From contig JAEYNH010000108.1 in the NCBI GenBank assembly GCA_023412655.1, forward strand, positions 1-8,202: a stretch of DNA of 8,202 nt, written 5' to 3'. Made by a program: the position numbers and the translations under genes. Below are positions 1 through 6,226 of this stretch, piece by piece. Source of the DNA: Pseudomonadota bacterium (lineage in GTDB: Bacteria; Pseudomonadota; Alphaproteobacteria; Caulobacterales; Caulobacteraceae). Every line of letters starts with the position of its first letter. The stretch's first letter is position 1. The notes below the pieces were generated by a model. That model saw only the letters and a program-made list of their open reading frames with translations, had not been told where the DNA came from and did no database searches.

Positions 1-1
1 G

Positions 2-952
2 GGCGGCTACGCCCTCGGTCCGCACGGCCGCTATGCGCCCACCGTCGACTTGCTGGACGCCGCCGGCGGCCGGACCCTCAGCCGCTGGCGCGGCGACGAC
101 CTCGCCCGGGTGGACGCCTTTCCCCTGGCGGCAGCGCGGACCGGCGAAGCCCTCCTCCTCGCCGGGGGTGAGCTCAACCTCCGCGACCCGCCCGGGGCCG
201 GCGGCGGGCGCCTGCATCTCCTCGCCTTCCAGGGCGAGGGGCCGCCGCGGCGTCTCGCCACCCTCGAGGCGCCCGGCCGCAGGCTGTCCTCGGCCACCGT
301 CACCGTGCTGGGCGATCGCCTGCTGGTCACCTGGAGCGACGATCAGGCGCCCCGCGCCGCCGATCCCGCCTGGACCGACGACTACGATGCGCCGGCCTGC
401 GCCTGGGGCCGCCTCACCCGCGCCGTGCTGCTGGACGCTGCGAGCGGCGCCGTCCTGGCCGAAGCCGACCTGCCCCACACGGCGGTGATCGCTGCCGCGC
501 CCGCCGCGCGAGGCAGCGTCTTCCTGGCCGGCTCCCGCCGGGAGGCGTGCGGTGAGGCCCGTGCGACGGTGGTGGCGCTGGACACCGCCCTGGCGCCGCG
601 CACGCTCTGGACCGACCCGAGCCTCGGGGCGTCCGAGGTGCGGGCGATGGCGCCCCTGTCCGACGGCCGGCTGCTGCTGGCCGCCAGCAAGGCCAACGTG
701 GTCGACTACCTGCCCGTGGACCTCGCTCGGGCCCGCGCCGCCGATCCCTATGCGGTCCTGCCCTTCGACGACACCGTCTCGGGCCTCCTGCTCACCCTCG
801 ACGCTCGCGGCCGGCCTGGACCGCCCAAGCTGCTGGACGCCGCCTCCAACGTCTATGTCACCGCCCTGGAGGCGGGCCGGCCGGGCGAGGTGCTGCTGGG
901 CGGGGCGGTGGGCGGCCAGGCGGCGATCTTCCGCCTCGTGGAGGGCCGCTGA
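2..952 (+). CDS. Beta-propeller-like hypothetical protein, C-terminal part (5' end outside the window)
   Basis: The frame is open from the left edge to a TGA at 950-952, so 316 residues are visible and the true start lies upstream. I do not recognise a named family. The protein shows about five degenerate blade-like repeats, each with a hydrophobic strand ending in LD or LDA plus a glycine turn, then a variable stretch, then a strand such as ALLLAGG, RLLVTW, SVFLAGS, RLLLAAS or EVLLGGA. It ends with a short strand (AAIFRLV) that could close the ring, as in PQQ-, NHL- or kelch-type propellers. Two cysteines, at codons 398-400 and 548-550, lie in neighbouring repeats and could form a disulfide, which would fit export; the signal region is not visible. 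DUF481 follows 46 bp downstream on the same strand, so co-transcription is possible. The propeller fold is inference from the repeats. Reality of the gene: high. Function: unknown. Confidence 0.75.
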   Translation, partial: GGYALGPHGRYAPTVDLLDAAGGRTLSRWRGDDLARVDAFPLAAARTGEALLLAGGELNLRDPPGAGGGRLHLLAFQGEGPPRRLATLEAPGRRLSSATVTVLGDRLLVTWSDDQAPRAADPAWTDDYDAPACAWGRLTRAVLLDAASGAVLAEADLPHTAVIAAAPAARGSVFLAGSRREACGEARATVVALDTALAPRTLWTDPSLGASEVRAMAPLSDGRLLLAASKANVVDYLPVDLARARAADPYAVLPFDDTVSGLLLTLDARGRPGPPKLLDAASNVYVTALEAGRPGEVLLGGAVGGQAAIFRLVEGR

Positions 953-998
953 GCCTTCCGTCGTGGACGCCGCGGCGGCTCATGTTAGGAACCGGCGC

Positions 999-1964
999 AT
1001 GATCGTCCGCGTCCCGACCGCCCTCCCCGGCGTCGCGCTGCCGAGCGTCCTCGCCGTCGCCGTCTGCCTCAGCGCCGCCCCGCCCGCCGCCGCCGCCCTT
1101 CCCGATCCGGTGCGGGCCATGATCGCCAAGGCCGCCGAGAGCGACGACCCCTCGGTCTTCGCCGCCGTGGTCGCGGTGGCCCGTCAGGCCCATCCCGACG
1201 CCTCGGACGACATCGACGGCCTGGTGGGCGAACTGGCCAGGGCCGAGGCGCCGGTCCAGGCGGCGCAGCCCATCGTCGTCCCGGCCGCCGCCGCAACCGT
1301 CGCCGCCGCGCCGTCTCTGGATGCGCCCGTCTGGAAGGGGTCCGTGGAACTGGGCGGCAGCCTCGCCCGGGGCTCCACCGAATCGATCGGCGCCTACGGC
1401 GTGGTGGACGTCTCCCGCGTGACGCCGGCCTGGAGCCAGCGGCTCACCTGGCGCGGCGACTATCAGGAAACCAACGGCCGCAGCACCACCCAGCGCCTCA
1501 GCCTGGCCTACGAGCCGCGCGCTCGCCTGTCGTCGCGGCGCTATGCCTTCGGCCTGGCCCAGTACGAGCACGACCGCTTCCTGGGCGTGGAGAGCCGCTA
1601 CACCCTGGGCGCCGGCCTGGGCCTGCAGGTGGCCGACGCCCCCGACCTGAAGATCGCCGTCGACCTGGGCCCGGCCCTGCGCCTCACCGAAACACACCAG
1701 CATGGGGAGGAGCGCGCCGCCGCCGGTCGCGCCAGCCTGAACCTGCGCTGGCTGCCCACCGAACGGATCACCCTGTCCCAGGAAGCCGCCCTCTACGCCG
1801 AGGCCGACCAGACCAGCGCCAAGTCGATCACCGCCCTCGAGACCCTGCTGTTCGGGCCGCTGAAGGCGCGGCTGTCGTACAACATGCAGTACGAGCGCGA
1901 CTCCCGCATCGCCCGCTCGGACCTCGACACCACCACCCGCGCCTCGGTGCTCTACACCTTCTGA
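999..1964 (+). CDS. DUF481 family outer-membrane beta-barrel protein
   Basis: Encodes 321 residues, starting at ATG 999 with an AGGA ribosome site at 987-990, 8 nt upstream. Residues 1-33 look like a Sec signal peptide cleaved after AAA; Cys23 has Val at -1, so it is not a lipobox. Residues 34-80 form an Asp- and Ala-rich helical segment (begins LPDPVRAMIAKA) of a kind I recall from DUF481 proteins of Caulobacterales and sphingomonads. An Ala/Pro/Val-rich linker follows (about 82-110). Residues 112-321 show alternating amphipathic strands typical of the DUF481 (YdiY-like) barrel, for example the segments around ELGGSLARGSTES and LSLAYEPRARL. The protein ends in Phe after LYT, the usual C-terminal signature recognised by the BAM machinery. 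Its molecular role is unknown; DUF481 proteins are placed in the outer membrane by family similarity. It converges on the cupin gene with 22 bp between stops. Confidence 0.88.
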   Translation: MIVRVPTALPGVALPSVLAVAVCLSAAPPAAAALPDPVRAMIAKAAESDDPSVFAAVVAVARQAHPDASDDIDGLVGELARAEAPVQAAQPIVVPAAAATVAAAPSLDAPVWKGSVELGGSLARGSTESIGAYGVVDVSRVTPAWSQRLTWRGDYQETNGRSTTQRLSLAYEPRARLSSRRYAFGLAQYEHDRFLGVESRYTLGAGLGLQVADAPDLKIAVDLGPALRLTETHQHGEERAAAGRASLNLRWLPTERITLSQEAALYAEADQTSAKSITALETLLFGPLKARLSYNMQYERDSRIARSDLDTTTRASVLYTF

Positions 1965-1986
1965 AGGCGGGCGCCGGCCTTGCGCC

Positions 1987-2445
1987 TCAGTCCTCGGGAT
2001 AGGGCCGGCCGTCGCGATGGTGGTAGCCCTCGGGGCCGGTGATCATGTCGATGTCGGGATAGTCGCAGTCGTCGGTGTCGGGCTTGCGCGAGCCGACCTC
2101 GAGATAGACCGCGTCGCGCTCGCCGCGGTTCTGCAGATGGTGGCCGTTGGGTACGCCGGCCTTCCAGGCGGCGAAGTCGCCGGGCCTGAGGATGGTCTCG
2201 CCCTCGTCCTCCACCAGCACGGCCTCGCCCTCCAGCATGAAGACGAACTCGTCCTCGGCGGTGTGCCAGTGTCGCTGGCTCGACCATTTGCCGGGCGTCA
2301 GCCGCACCAGGTTCACGCCGAAGTCGGTGAGGCCGGCGGCGTCGCCCAGCTTTCGCCAGTTCGGCCCCAGGCAGATCTCCTTGAACGGGTGCGGGTACGA
2401 GCAACCGCTCCGCACCTCGACGGCGTCGATATCGATCTTCGGCAT
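1987..2445 (-). CDS. Single-domain cupin protein (metal-binding)
   Basis: A 152-residue protein starting at ATG (2445-2443, minus strand), with purine-rich ribosome-site candidates GAGGG 3 nt and GAGAGG 9 nt upstream. Both cupin motifs are intact. Motif 1 covers residues 59-73, with His59, His61 and Glu66 as likely metal ligands (HWHTAEDEFVFMLEG). Motif 2 covers about 89-106 (GDF...PNGHHLQN), with His102 or His103 as the fourth ligand. A C-terminal signature with CDYPDIDM (127-134) resembles a conserved group of proteobacterial cupin-domain proteins of about 150 residues. It is probably a cytoplasmic small-molecule binder or enzyme; the substrate cannot be read from the sequence. It is divergent from dapE and converges on DUF481. 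Nothing here links it to lysine synthesis beyond sharing a 41-bp spacer with dapE. Confidence 0.88.
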   Translation of the reverse strand: MPKIDIDAVEVRSGCSYPHPFKEICLGPNWRKLGDAAGLTDFGVNLVRLTPGKWSSQRHWHTAEDEFVFMLEGEAVLVEDEGETILRPGDFAAWKAGVPNGHHLQNRGERDAVYLEVGSRKPDTDDCDYPDIDMITGPEGYHHRDGRPYPED

Positions 2446-2486
2446 TGGCCCTCGCCTCTCTTCCCGCCAACAGGTAATGCCCTGCC
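2446..2486. promoter_or_regulatory. 41-bp divergent spacer between cupin and dapE
   Basis: Both genes must start transcription from this spacer or from inside each other, because no other upstream DNA is free. The cupin side holds its ribosome-site candidates (2449-2460). The dapE side has only an AGG 12 nt before its ATG (2472-2474), which is too far for a good Shine-Dalgarno. A GGTAATGC stretch at 2473-2480 might act as a poor -10 for dapE, but I see no convincing -35. Treat it as a probable overlapping divergent promoter region without defined boxes. Confidence 0.35.
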
Positions 2487-3632
2487 ATGAGCGCCGCCAT
2501 AGATCCCGTCGAGCTCACCCGTGAGCTGATCCGCAAGCCCTCCGTCACCCCCGCCGACGAAGGCGCCATGGACGTGGTGGAGCGCACCCTTTCGGGCCTG
2601 GGCTTCGCCTGCCGCCGGATGAAGTTCGGCGAGATCGAGAACCTCTACGCCCGCTACGGGACCGCCCGGCCGAACCTCTGCTTCGCCGGCCACACCGACG
2701 TGGTGCCTGTGGGCGACGCCGCCGCCTGGACCAAGGACGCCTTCGCCGCCGAGGTGGTGGACGGGGTGCTGATCGGCCGGGGCGCCGTGGACATGAAGTC
2801 GGCCATCGCCGCCTTCGCCGCCGCCGTCTCGGAAGCCATCGCCGGCGGTGGCATCACCGGCTCGGTCTCCTTCCTCATCACCGGCGACGAAGAAGGCGTG
2901 GCCACCCACGGCACCAAGAAGGTGGTCGAGGCCCTGCTGGCCGAGGGCGAGATCATCGACCACTGCGTGGTGGGCGAGCCCACCTCCGCCGAGGCCTTCG
3001 GCGACATGGTCAAGGTCGGCCGCCGCGGCTCGATCAACGCCGAGATCGTGGTGGAGGGAATCCAGGGCCACGTGGCCTATCCGCAGCGGGCGGCCAATCC
3101 GGCGCCGGTGCTGATCCGCCTGCTGGCCGCCCTGCAGGCGCGCCGTCTGGACGACGGCTATCCCGAGTTCCAGCCGTCGAACCTGGAAGTCACCCTCATC
3201 GACATGCCGAACACGGCCACGAACATCATCCCCGGCATGGCCCGGGCGAAGCTGAACATCCGCTTCAACCCCAACCACACCGGCCAGGACCTGGCCGACT
3301 GGATCGCCGCCGAAGCCGCCAGCGCCGCCGAAGGGTTCAAGGGCAAGGTCACGGTCATCCCCCAGATCAGCGGCGAGGCCTTCCTTACCGAGCGCGGGCC
3401 CTTCACCGACCTCGTGGCCGCCGCCATCCGCGATGTCACCGGCGCCGACCCGGAACTGTCCACCTCGGGCGGCACCTCCGACGCCCGCTTCATCCGCGCC
3501 CTGTGCCCGGTGGTGGAGGTGGGCCTCGTCGGCCGCACCATGCACCAGGTGGACGAGCGCGCCCCGGTGGACGAGATCCGCCGCCTGCAGGCTGTCTACG
3601 CCCGCATTCTGGAACGCTATTTCGCGGCCTGA
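2487..3632 (+). CDS. dapE: Succinyl-diaminopimelate desuccinylase DapE
   Basis: A 381-residue M20-family metallopeptidase-type enzyme, close to the usual length of about 375. It hydrolyses N-succinyl-LL-2,6-diaminopimelate to LL-diaminopimelate and succinate in the succinylase branch of lysine and meso-DAP synthesis, in the cytoplasm. The di-zinc centre is complete: His69 (GHTDVVP), Asp102 (GRGAVDMKS), Glu136 and Glu164 (GEPTS), and His353 (GRTMHQVDE), with Glu135 of GDEEG as general base. The middle region with RRGSINAEIVVEG and GHVAYPQ is the lid/dimerisation domain. The start at ATG 2487 matches the family N-terminus (PVELTRELIRKPSVTP) and leaves no room for extension past the divergent cupin, although it lacks a well-spaced Shine-Dalgarno. 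It ends 11 bp before the convergent DUF4431-like gene. No key residue is missing. Confidence 0.97.
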   Translation: MSAAIDPVELTRELIRKPSVTPADEGAMDVVERTLSGLGFACRRMKFGEIENLYARYGTARPNLCFAGHTDVVPVGDAAAWTKDAFAAEVVDGVLIGRGAVDMKSAIAAFAAAVSEAIAGGGITGSVSFLITGDEEGVATHGTKKVVEALLAEGEIIDHCVVGEPTSAEAFGDMVKVGRRGSINAEIVVEGIQGHVAYPQRAANPAPVLIRLLAALQARRLDDGYPEFQPSNLEVTLIDMPNTATNIIPGMARAKLNIRFNPNHTGQDLADWIAAEAASAAEGFKGKVTVIPQISGEAFLTERGPFTDLVAAAIRDVTGADPELSTSGGTSDARFIRALCPVVEVGLVGRTMHQVDERAPVDEIRRLQAVYARILERYFAA

Positions 3633-3643
3633 GCCCGGCGCCT

Positions 3644-4102
3644 CTATTGCCCGGGGCCGGCCAGCCCCGCGACCTTCATCACCACCGCCGGGTCGCCCTC
3701 GGCGCCGTGGCTGCGGGCTAGCGGGCCCTGCACCATCACCCGCCGCTGGACCACCATCTTGGCCATCTCCGCGGGCATATCCAGCCGCACGATGGTGACG
3801 TGGTGGGTGGCGGGCCGGCCCGTATCCTCGGGATCGGACACGCAGACCCGGTCGGCCATGACCAGGGCGTAGAAGTCGGCGTGCCGCTCGCGGGCGGTGG
3901 TGTCGCCCGCAGCCTCATCGAACTGGGCCTCGTCGAAGGCCTCCATGGCGTAGACCACCCCGGTCAGGGTGGCGGCCGCATCGCCATAGGGCAGGCAGAC
4001 CGGCCCGGCATCGGAGCCTGTGTCGGCCCTCGTGTCGGCGTGGACCGCGGCGGTCGGAGCGATCAGGGCGGCGGCGACCGCGACGACGGCAAGGCGGGGC
4101 AC
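3644..4102 (-). CDS. Secreted DUF4431-like protein, last gene of the fmt-truA operon
   Basis: A 152-residue protein. The GTG start (4102-4100, minus strand) is chosen because an AAGGA ribosome site (4114-4110) sits 7 nt upstream and the reading begins directly with a signal peptide (MPRLAVV... to AVHA, residues 1-22). The mature part has the layout I associate with DUF4431 domains: CLPY (36-39), a TLTG strand, a polar stretch with RERHADFYAL, a VCV strand (86-88), a VTIVRLDM strand, then a VMVQGPL strand and a final VVMKVAGL strand. This suggests a small OB-like beta domain. Cys36 and Cys87 are the only cysteines and could form a periplasmic disulfide. It lies 35 nt after truA on the same strand and probably shares its transcript. 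The function is unknown. The same frame stays open far upstream inside truA and fmt, but that extension is a high-GC artefact. Confidence 0.82.
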   Translation of the reverse strand: MPRLAVVAVAAALIAPTAAVHADTRADTGSDAGPVCLPYGDAAATLTGVVYAMEAFDEAQFDEAAGDTTARERHADFYALVMADRVCVSDPEDTGRPATHHVTIVRLDMPAEMAKMVVQRRVMVQGPLARSHGAEGDPAVVMKVAGLAGPGQ

Positions 4103-4109
4103 CCGGAAT

Positions 4110-4114
4110 TCCTT
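4110..4114 (-). promoter_or_regulatory. Ribosome binding site AAGGA fixing the GTG start of the DUF4431-like gene
   Basis: On the minus strand AAGGA is followed by 7 nt and then GTG. No ATG in this frame is available near the signal peptide, so this site decides the start. Confidence 0.7.
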
Positions 4115-4137
4115 CGTGAAGCTTGGCCGAGACTCGG

Positions 4138-4875
4138 TCAGTAGGAGACCCCTGTCAAATAGAGGCCCTCGGCCGGCGCCACCGGGCCGCAGGCCTTGCG
4201 GTCCCGGGCCTCCAGCGCGGCCTTCACGTCGTCGCGGGTCCAGCGGCCGACGCCCACCTCGGCCAGGGTGCCGGTCATCGAGCGCACCTGCCGGTGCAGG
4301 AACGAGCGCGAGGCGAATTCCAGCAGCACATGGTCGCCCTCCCGGCGCACCCGGGCCACGTCCAGGGTCTTCATCGGCGATTTGGCCTGACAGCCCAGGT
4401 CGCGGAAGGTGGTGAAGTCGTGATGGCCCACCAGCACCTGCGCGGCCTCGTGCATGGCCTCGGCGTCCAGCGGCTTCTTCACGTGCCACACCCGCCCCTG
4501 GTCCAGCGCCGGCGGGGCCATCCGATTGAGGATCCTGTAGAGGTAGCGCCGCTCCGTGGCCGAGAACCTGGCGTGCCAGTCGCCCTCGGCGATGCTGGCC
4601 TCGAGGATGACGATGGGCTCGGGGACCAGATGGGCGTTCAGCGCATTGCGCACCGTCTCCGGGTTCCAGGCCTTGTCGAGGTCGACGTGGATCACCTGGC
4701 CGGTGGCATGCACGCCGGTGTCGGTGCGCCCGGCCGCCTGCAGGCGCAGGTCCTGGCCGCAGAACCCCTTCACGGCCCGTTCGATGGCGCCCTGCACGCT
4801 GGGCAGCGCCGCCTGGGCCTGGAAGCCGTGATAGGGCCGGCCGTCGTACTCGATGAGCAGGCGATAGCGGGGCAT
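4138..4875 (-). CDS. truA: tRNA pseudouridine synthase A (positions 38-40)
   Basis: A 245-residue enzyme of the TruA family that isomerises uridines 38, 39 and 40 in the tRNA anticodon arm to pseudouridine. The N-terminus (YRLLIEYDG, YHGFQ, LPSVQGAIE) and the active-site motif AGRTDTGVHA are clear, with Asp52 as the catalytic nucleophile; the more common motif is GRTDAGVHA. RYLYRILNR (about 130-138), GHHDFTTFR and SFLHRQVRSMTGTL (C-terminal half) are further family signatures. The protein ends with LYLTGVSY, close to the usual TruA terminus. Its ATG shares one base with the fmt stop (TGATG at 4877-4873) and lacks a good Shine-Dalgarno, so it is probably translated by reinitiation after fmt. 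Second gene of the fmt-truA-DUF4431 operon. Confidence 0.97.
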   Translation of the reverse strand: MPRYRLLIEYDGRPYHGFQAQAALPSVQGAIERAVKGFCGQDLRLQAAGRTDTGVHATGQVIHVDLDKAWNPETVRNALNAHLVPEPIVILEASIAEGDWHARFSATERRYLYRILNRMAPPALDQGRVWHVKKPLDAEAMHEAAQVLVGHHDFTTFRDLGCQAKSPMKTLDVARVRREGDHVLLEFASRSFLHRQVRSMTGTLAEVGVGRWTRDDVKAALEARDRKACGPVAPAEGLYLTGVSY

Positions 4876-5801
4876 CAGCCGAGCACGGTCCCGGCCGCCA
4901 CGGGCGTCCCGCGCAGGAAGGCCTCGGCGTCCTGCGGCCCGCGGCCCTCGCGTTGCACGCGCAGCAGGCGCACCGCGCCCTCCCCGCAGGCGACCCGCAG
5001 GGCGTCGTCCAGCACAGAGCCCGCCGCACCCTCGCCTTCGGCCTGCTCGGACAGCAGCGCCTTGACCCGCACCGGGCCCTTCTCGTTGACAAGCTCGAAC
5101 CAGGCGCCGGGGAACGGCGACAGGCCCCGGATCTTGCGGTCGACCTCAGCGGCGGGCCGCGTCCAGTCGATCCGCGCCTCCTTCGCCCGGATCTTCTTGG
5201 CGTAGGTGACCCCCTCGTCGGTCTGGGCCGTCTCCGTCGCCCGGCCCGCCGCGATGTCGGCGAGCGTGGCCACGATCAGCTCGGCGCCCGCGGCCGCCAG
5301 CCGGTCGTGCAGCGTGCCTGCCGTCTCCAGGGCGTCGATCCGCAGGGTGGCGGTGGACAGCACCGGCCCCTCGTCCAGCCCCTCGGTCATGCGCATCACC
5401 TGCACGCCGGTGACGGCGTCGCCAGCCATGATCGCCCGCTGGATCGGCGCCGCCCCGCGCCACCTGGGCAGCAGCGAGGCGTGGACGTTGAACGAACCGA
5501 GCCGAGGCGCCTCCAGCACCTCCCGCGGCAGGATCTGGCCGAAGGCCACCACCACCGCCGCGTCGAGCCCCAGCGCCGCGAAGGCCGCGATCTCGGCGGG
5601 GTCGCGCATGGAGACGGGCGTGCGCACCGGTATGCCCCGACTCTCGGCGAAGGCGTGCACCGGCGAGGGCCTGAGTTCGTGGCCCCGGCCGCGGGGCGCG
5701 GGCGGCTGGGAATAGACGCAGGCCACCTCGTGCCCGGCCTCCACGATGGCGGCGAGCGCCGAGACGGCGAAATCGGGGGTGCCCAGGAAGGCCAGACGCA
5801 T
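4875..5801 (-). CDS. fmt: Methionyl-tRNA formyltransferase
   Basis: A 308-residue enzyme, near the usual 310-315. It transfers a formyl group from 10-formyl-tetrahydrofolate to Met-tRNA(fMet), preparing the initiator tRNA. The start ATG (5801-5799) gives the exact family N-terminus MRLAFLGTPDFAV. The catalytic set is intact: Asn105 and His107 in FNVHASLLPRWRGAAPIQ, and Asp143 in MTEGLDEGPV. The tRNA-contacting loop near residues 31-47 reads SQPPAPRGRGHELRPSP, so it lacks the QPDRPAGRG form of E. coli. The C-terminal OB-like tRNA-binding domain starts around residue 205 and includes IRGLSPFPGAWF. Translation has no clear Shine-Dalgarno, and a promoter-like -10 box lies only 7 nt from the ATG (separate entry). 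It leads the operon with truA. A peptide deformylase gene (def), often next to fmt in bacteria, is not adjacent here. Confidence 0.97.
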   Translation of the reverse strand: MRLAFLGTPDFAVSALAAIVEAGHEVACVYSQPPAPRGRGHELRPSPVHAFAESRGIPVRTPVSMRDPAEIAAFAALGLDAAVVVAFGQILPREVLEAPRLGSFNVHASLLPRWRGAAPIQRAIMAGDAVTGVQVMRMTEGLDEGPVLSTATLRIDALETAGTLHDRLAAAGAELIVATLADIAAGRATETAQTDEGVTYAKKIRAKEARIDWTRPAAEVDRKIRGLSPFPGAWFELVNEKGPVRVKALLSEQAEGEGAAGSVLDDALRVACGEGAVRLLRVQREGRGPQDAEAFLRGTPVAAGTVLG

Positions 5802-5808
5802 GGGCGGG

Positions 5809-5832
5809 GGTTTAGCCGCCCTGGGCGCACAA
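5809..5832 (-). promoter_or_regulatory. Candidate housekeeping promoter of fmt, giving a near-leaderless transcript
   Basis: On the minus strand, GCTAAACC (5816-5809) matches 7 of 8 positions of the Caulobacter housekeeping -10 consensus GCTANAWC. TTGTGCG (5832-5826) is a partial match to the -35 TTGACGS, with a 9-bp spacer that is slightly short. Only 7 nt separate the -10 box from the fmt ATG, so transcription would start at or within a base or two of the start codon. The consensus is from established work on Caulobacter sigma-73; its use here is inference. Confidence 0.45.
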
Positions 5833-5873
5833 GGGAACTTCGGCCAAGCGCGGCCGTTGCAGCCGCGACCGGC

Positions 5874-5880
5874 AAGGAGG
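5874..5880 (+). promoter_or_regulatory. Strong ribosome binding site AAGGAGG of the small lipoprotein gene
   Basis: A full anti-16S match with an 8-nt spacer to ATG 5889. It is the best Shine-Dalgarno in the window and suggests high translation of the lipoprotein. Just upstream, two mutually exclusive GC-rich stems can form: 5841-5845 with 5852-5856, or 5849-5854 with 5862-5867. Their meaning is unknown. Confidence 0.7.
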
Positions 5881-5888
5881 ACCCCGCC

Positions 5889-6194
5889 ATGAAGAAGCTG
5901 TTCGCCGTATCGGCCGCCTTCGGTGTCGCAGCCGCGCTCGCCGCGTGCAGCGAGCGCGAGCGGGTCGACACCGGCAATGACGTCGAGGCCGCGGCCGACA
6001 AGATCGCCGCCGAGGCTCGCGACGCCGTGAACAGTCCTCAGCTCAAGGAGGTGGGCTCGGAGATCAAGGAGGCGGCGGGCGACGCCGGCCAGGTGATCAA
6101 GGACACCGCCAAGGGCGCCGCCGAGGGCGCGCGCGAGGGCGCGGCCAAGGTCGAGGCCAAGTCCGACCGGGCGGTGGACGACGCCCGGAACTGA
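5889..6194 (+). CDS. Small lipoprotein with LEA-like amphipathic 11-residue repeats
   Basis: A 101-residue protein. MKKLFAVSAAFGVAAALAAC is a lipoprotein signal peptide with lipobox LAAC and Cys20 as the modified residue; residue +2 is Ser, so outer-membrane sorting is expected. The mature 81 residues are almost entirely Ala, Glu, Asp, Lys, Arg and Gly, with no aromatic residue, and look like one long amphipathic helix. Positions 57-89 fall into three 11-residue units in phase: Lys60-Glu61-x-Ala63, Lys71-Asp72-x-Ala74 and Arg82-Glu83-x-Ala85. Such 11-mers are known from LEA group 3 proteins, apolipoproteins and synuclein-like helices. I do not recognise a named family. Possible roles are membrane-surface binding, envelope stress protection or a spacer between outer membrane and peptidoglycan; none is proven. 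It is divergent from fmt and carries its own strong ribosome site. Confidence 0.85.
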   Translation: MKKLFAVSAAFGVAAALAACSERERVDTGNDVEAAADKIAAEARDAVNSPQLKEVGSEIKEAAGDAGQVIKDTAKGAAEGAREGAAKVEAKSDRAVDDARN

Positions 6195-6203
6195 CGGCCT
6201 ACG

Positions 6204-6215
6204 GTCAAGCTTGAC
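6204..6215. repeat. 12-bp perfect palindrome in the lipoprotein-receptor spacer
   Basis: GTCAAGCTTGAC is its own reverse complement and starts 9 bp after the lipoprotein stop. It has no loop, so it suits a dimeric DNA-binding protein better than an RNA hairpin. Its right half includes TTGACG, a -35-like hexamer for plus-strand transcription, but I found no matching -10 at normal spacing. Operator function is a guess. Confidence 0.25.
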
Positions 6216-6226
6216 GGCGGAAATGC

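Noticed and set aside
552..998. N-terminal extension of DUF481 to an upstream ATG
   Set aside because: It overlaps the propeller-like gene in another frame, is Trp/Arg/Pro-rich shadow sequence, and would bury the signal peptide that starts at 999.
999..1070. DUF481 protein as a lipoprotein through Cys23
   Set aside because: The residue before Cys23 is Val, which does not fit a lipobox, and a standard signal peptidase I site follows at residue 33.
858..1703. Minus-strand 281-codon open frame opposite DUF481
   Set aside because: Shadow of the DUF481 gene, with Gly/Arg runs and no recognisable domain.
1964..1981. 5-bp stem AAGGC/GCCTT between the convergent DUF481 and cupin genes as a bidirectional terminator
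   Set aside because: Too short, with an 8-nt loop and no T-tract on either side, to call with confidence.
2313..3545. Minus-strand 410-codon open frame opposite dapE
   Set aside because: Its product is His/Gly/Asp low-complexity sequence typical of the antisense of a GC-rich gene, and dapE is unambiguous.
3652..3669. 6-bp stem CGGGGC/GCCCCG just after dapE as a terminator
   Set aside because: The stem is short, lies inside the DUF4431-like coding end and has no T-tract; GC-rich DNA gives many such stems.
4103..5092. N-terminal extension of the DUF4431-like gene through truA and into fmt
   Set aside because: The extension lies in a shadow frame of truA and fmt; the GTG at 4102 with AAGGA and a signal peptide is a far better start.
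4123..5205. Plus-strand 360-codon open frame opposite truA and the fmt 3' end
   Set aside because: Both minus-strand genes are clearly real with intact catalytic motifs; the open antisense frame is expected at this GC content.
4953..5888. Plus-strand open frame running into the small lipoprotein (413 residues in total)
   Set aside because: It is antisense to fmt, its product is Arg/Gly/His-rich without family features, and the strong ribosome site and lipoprotein signal place the real start at 5889.
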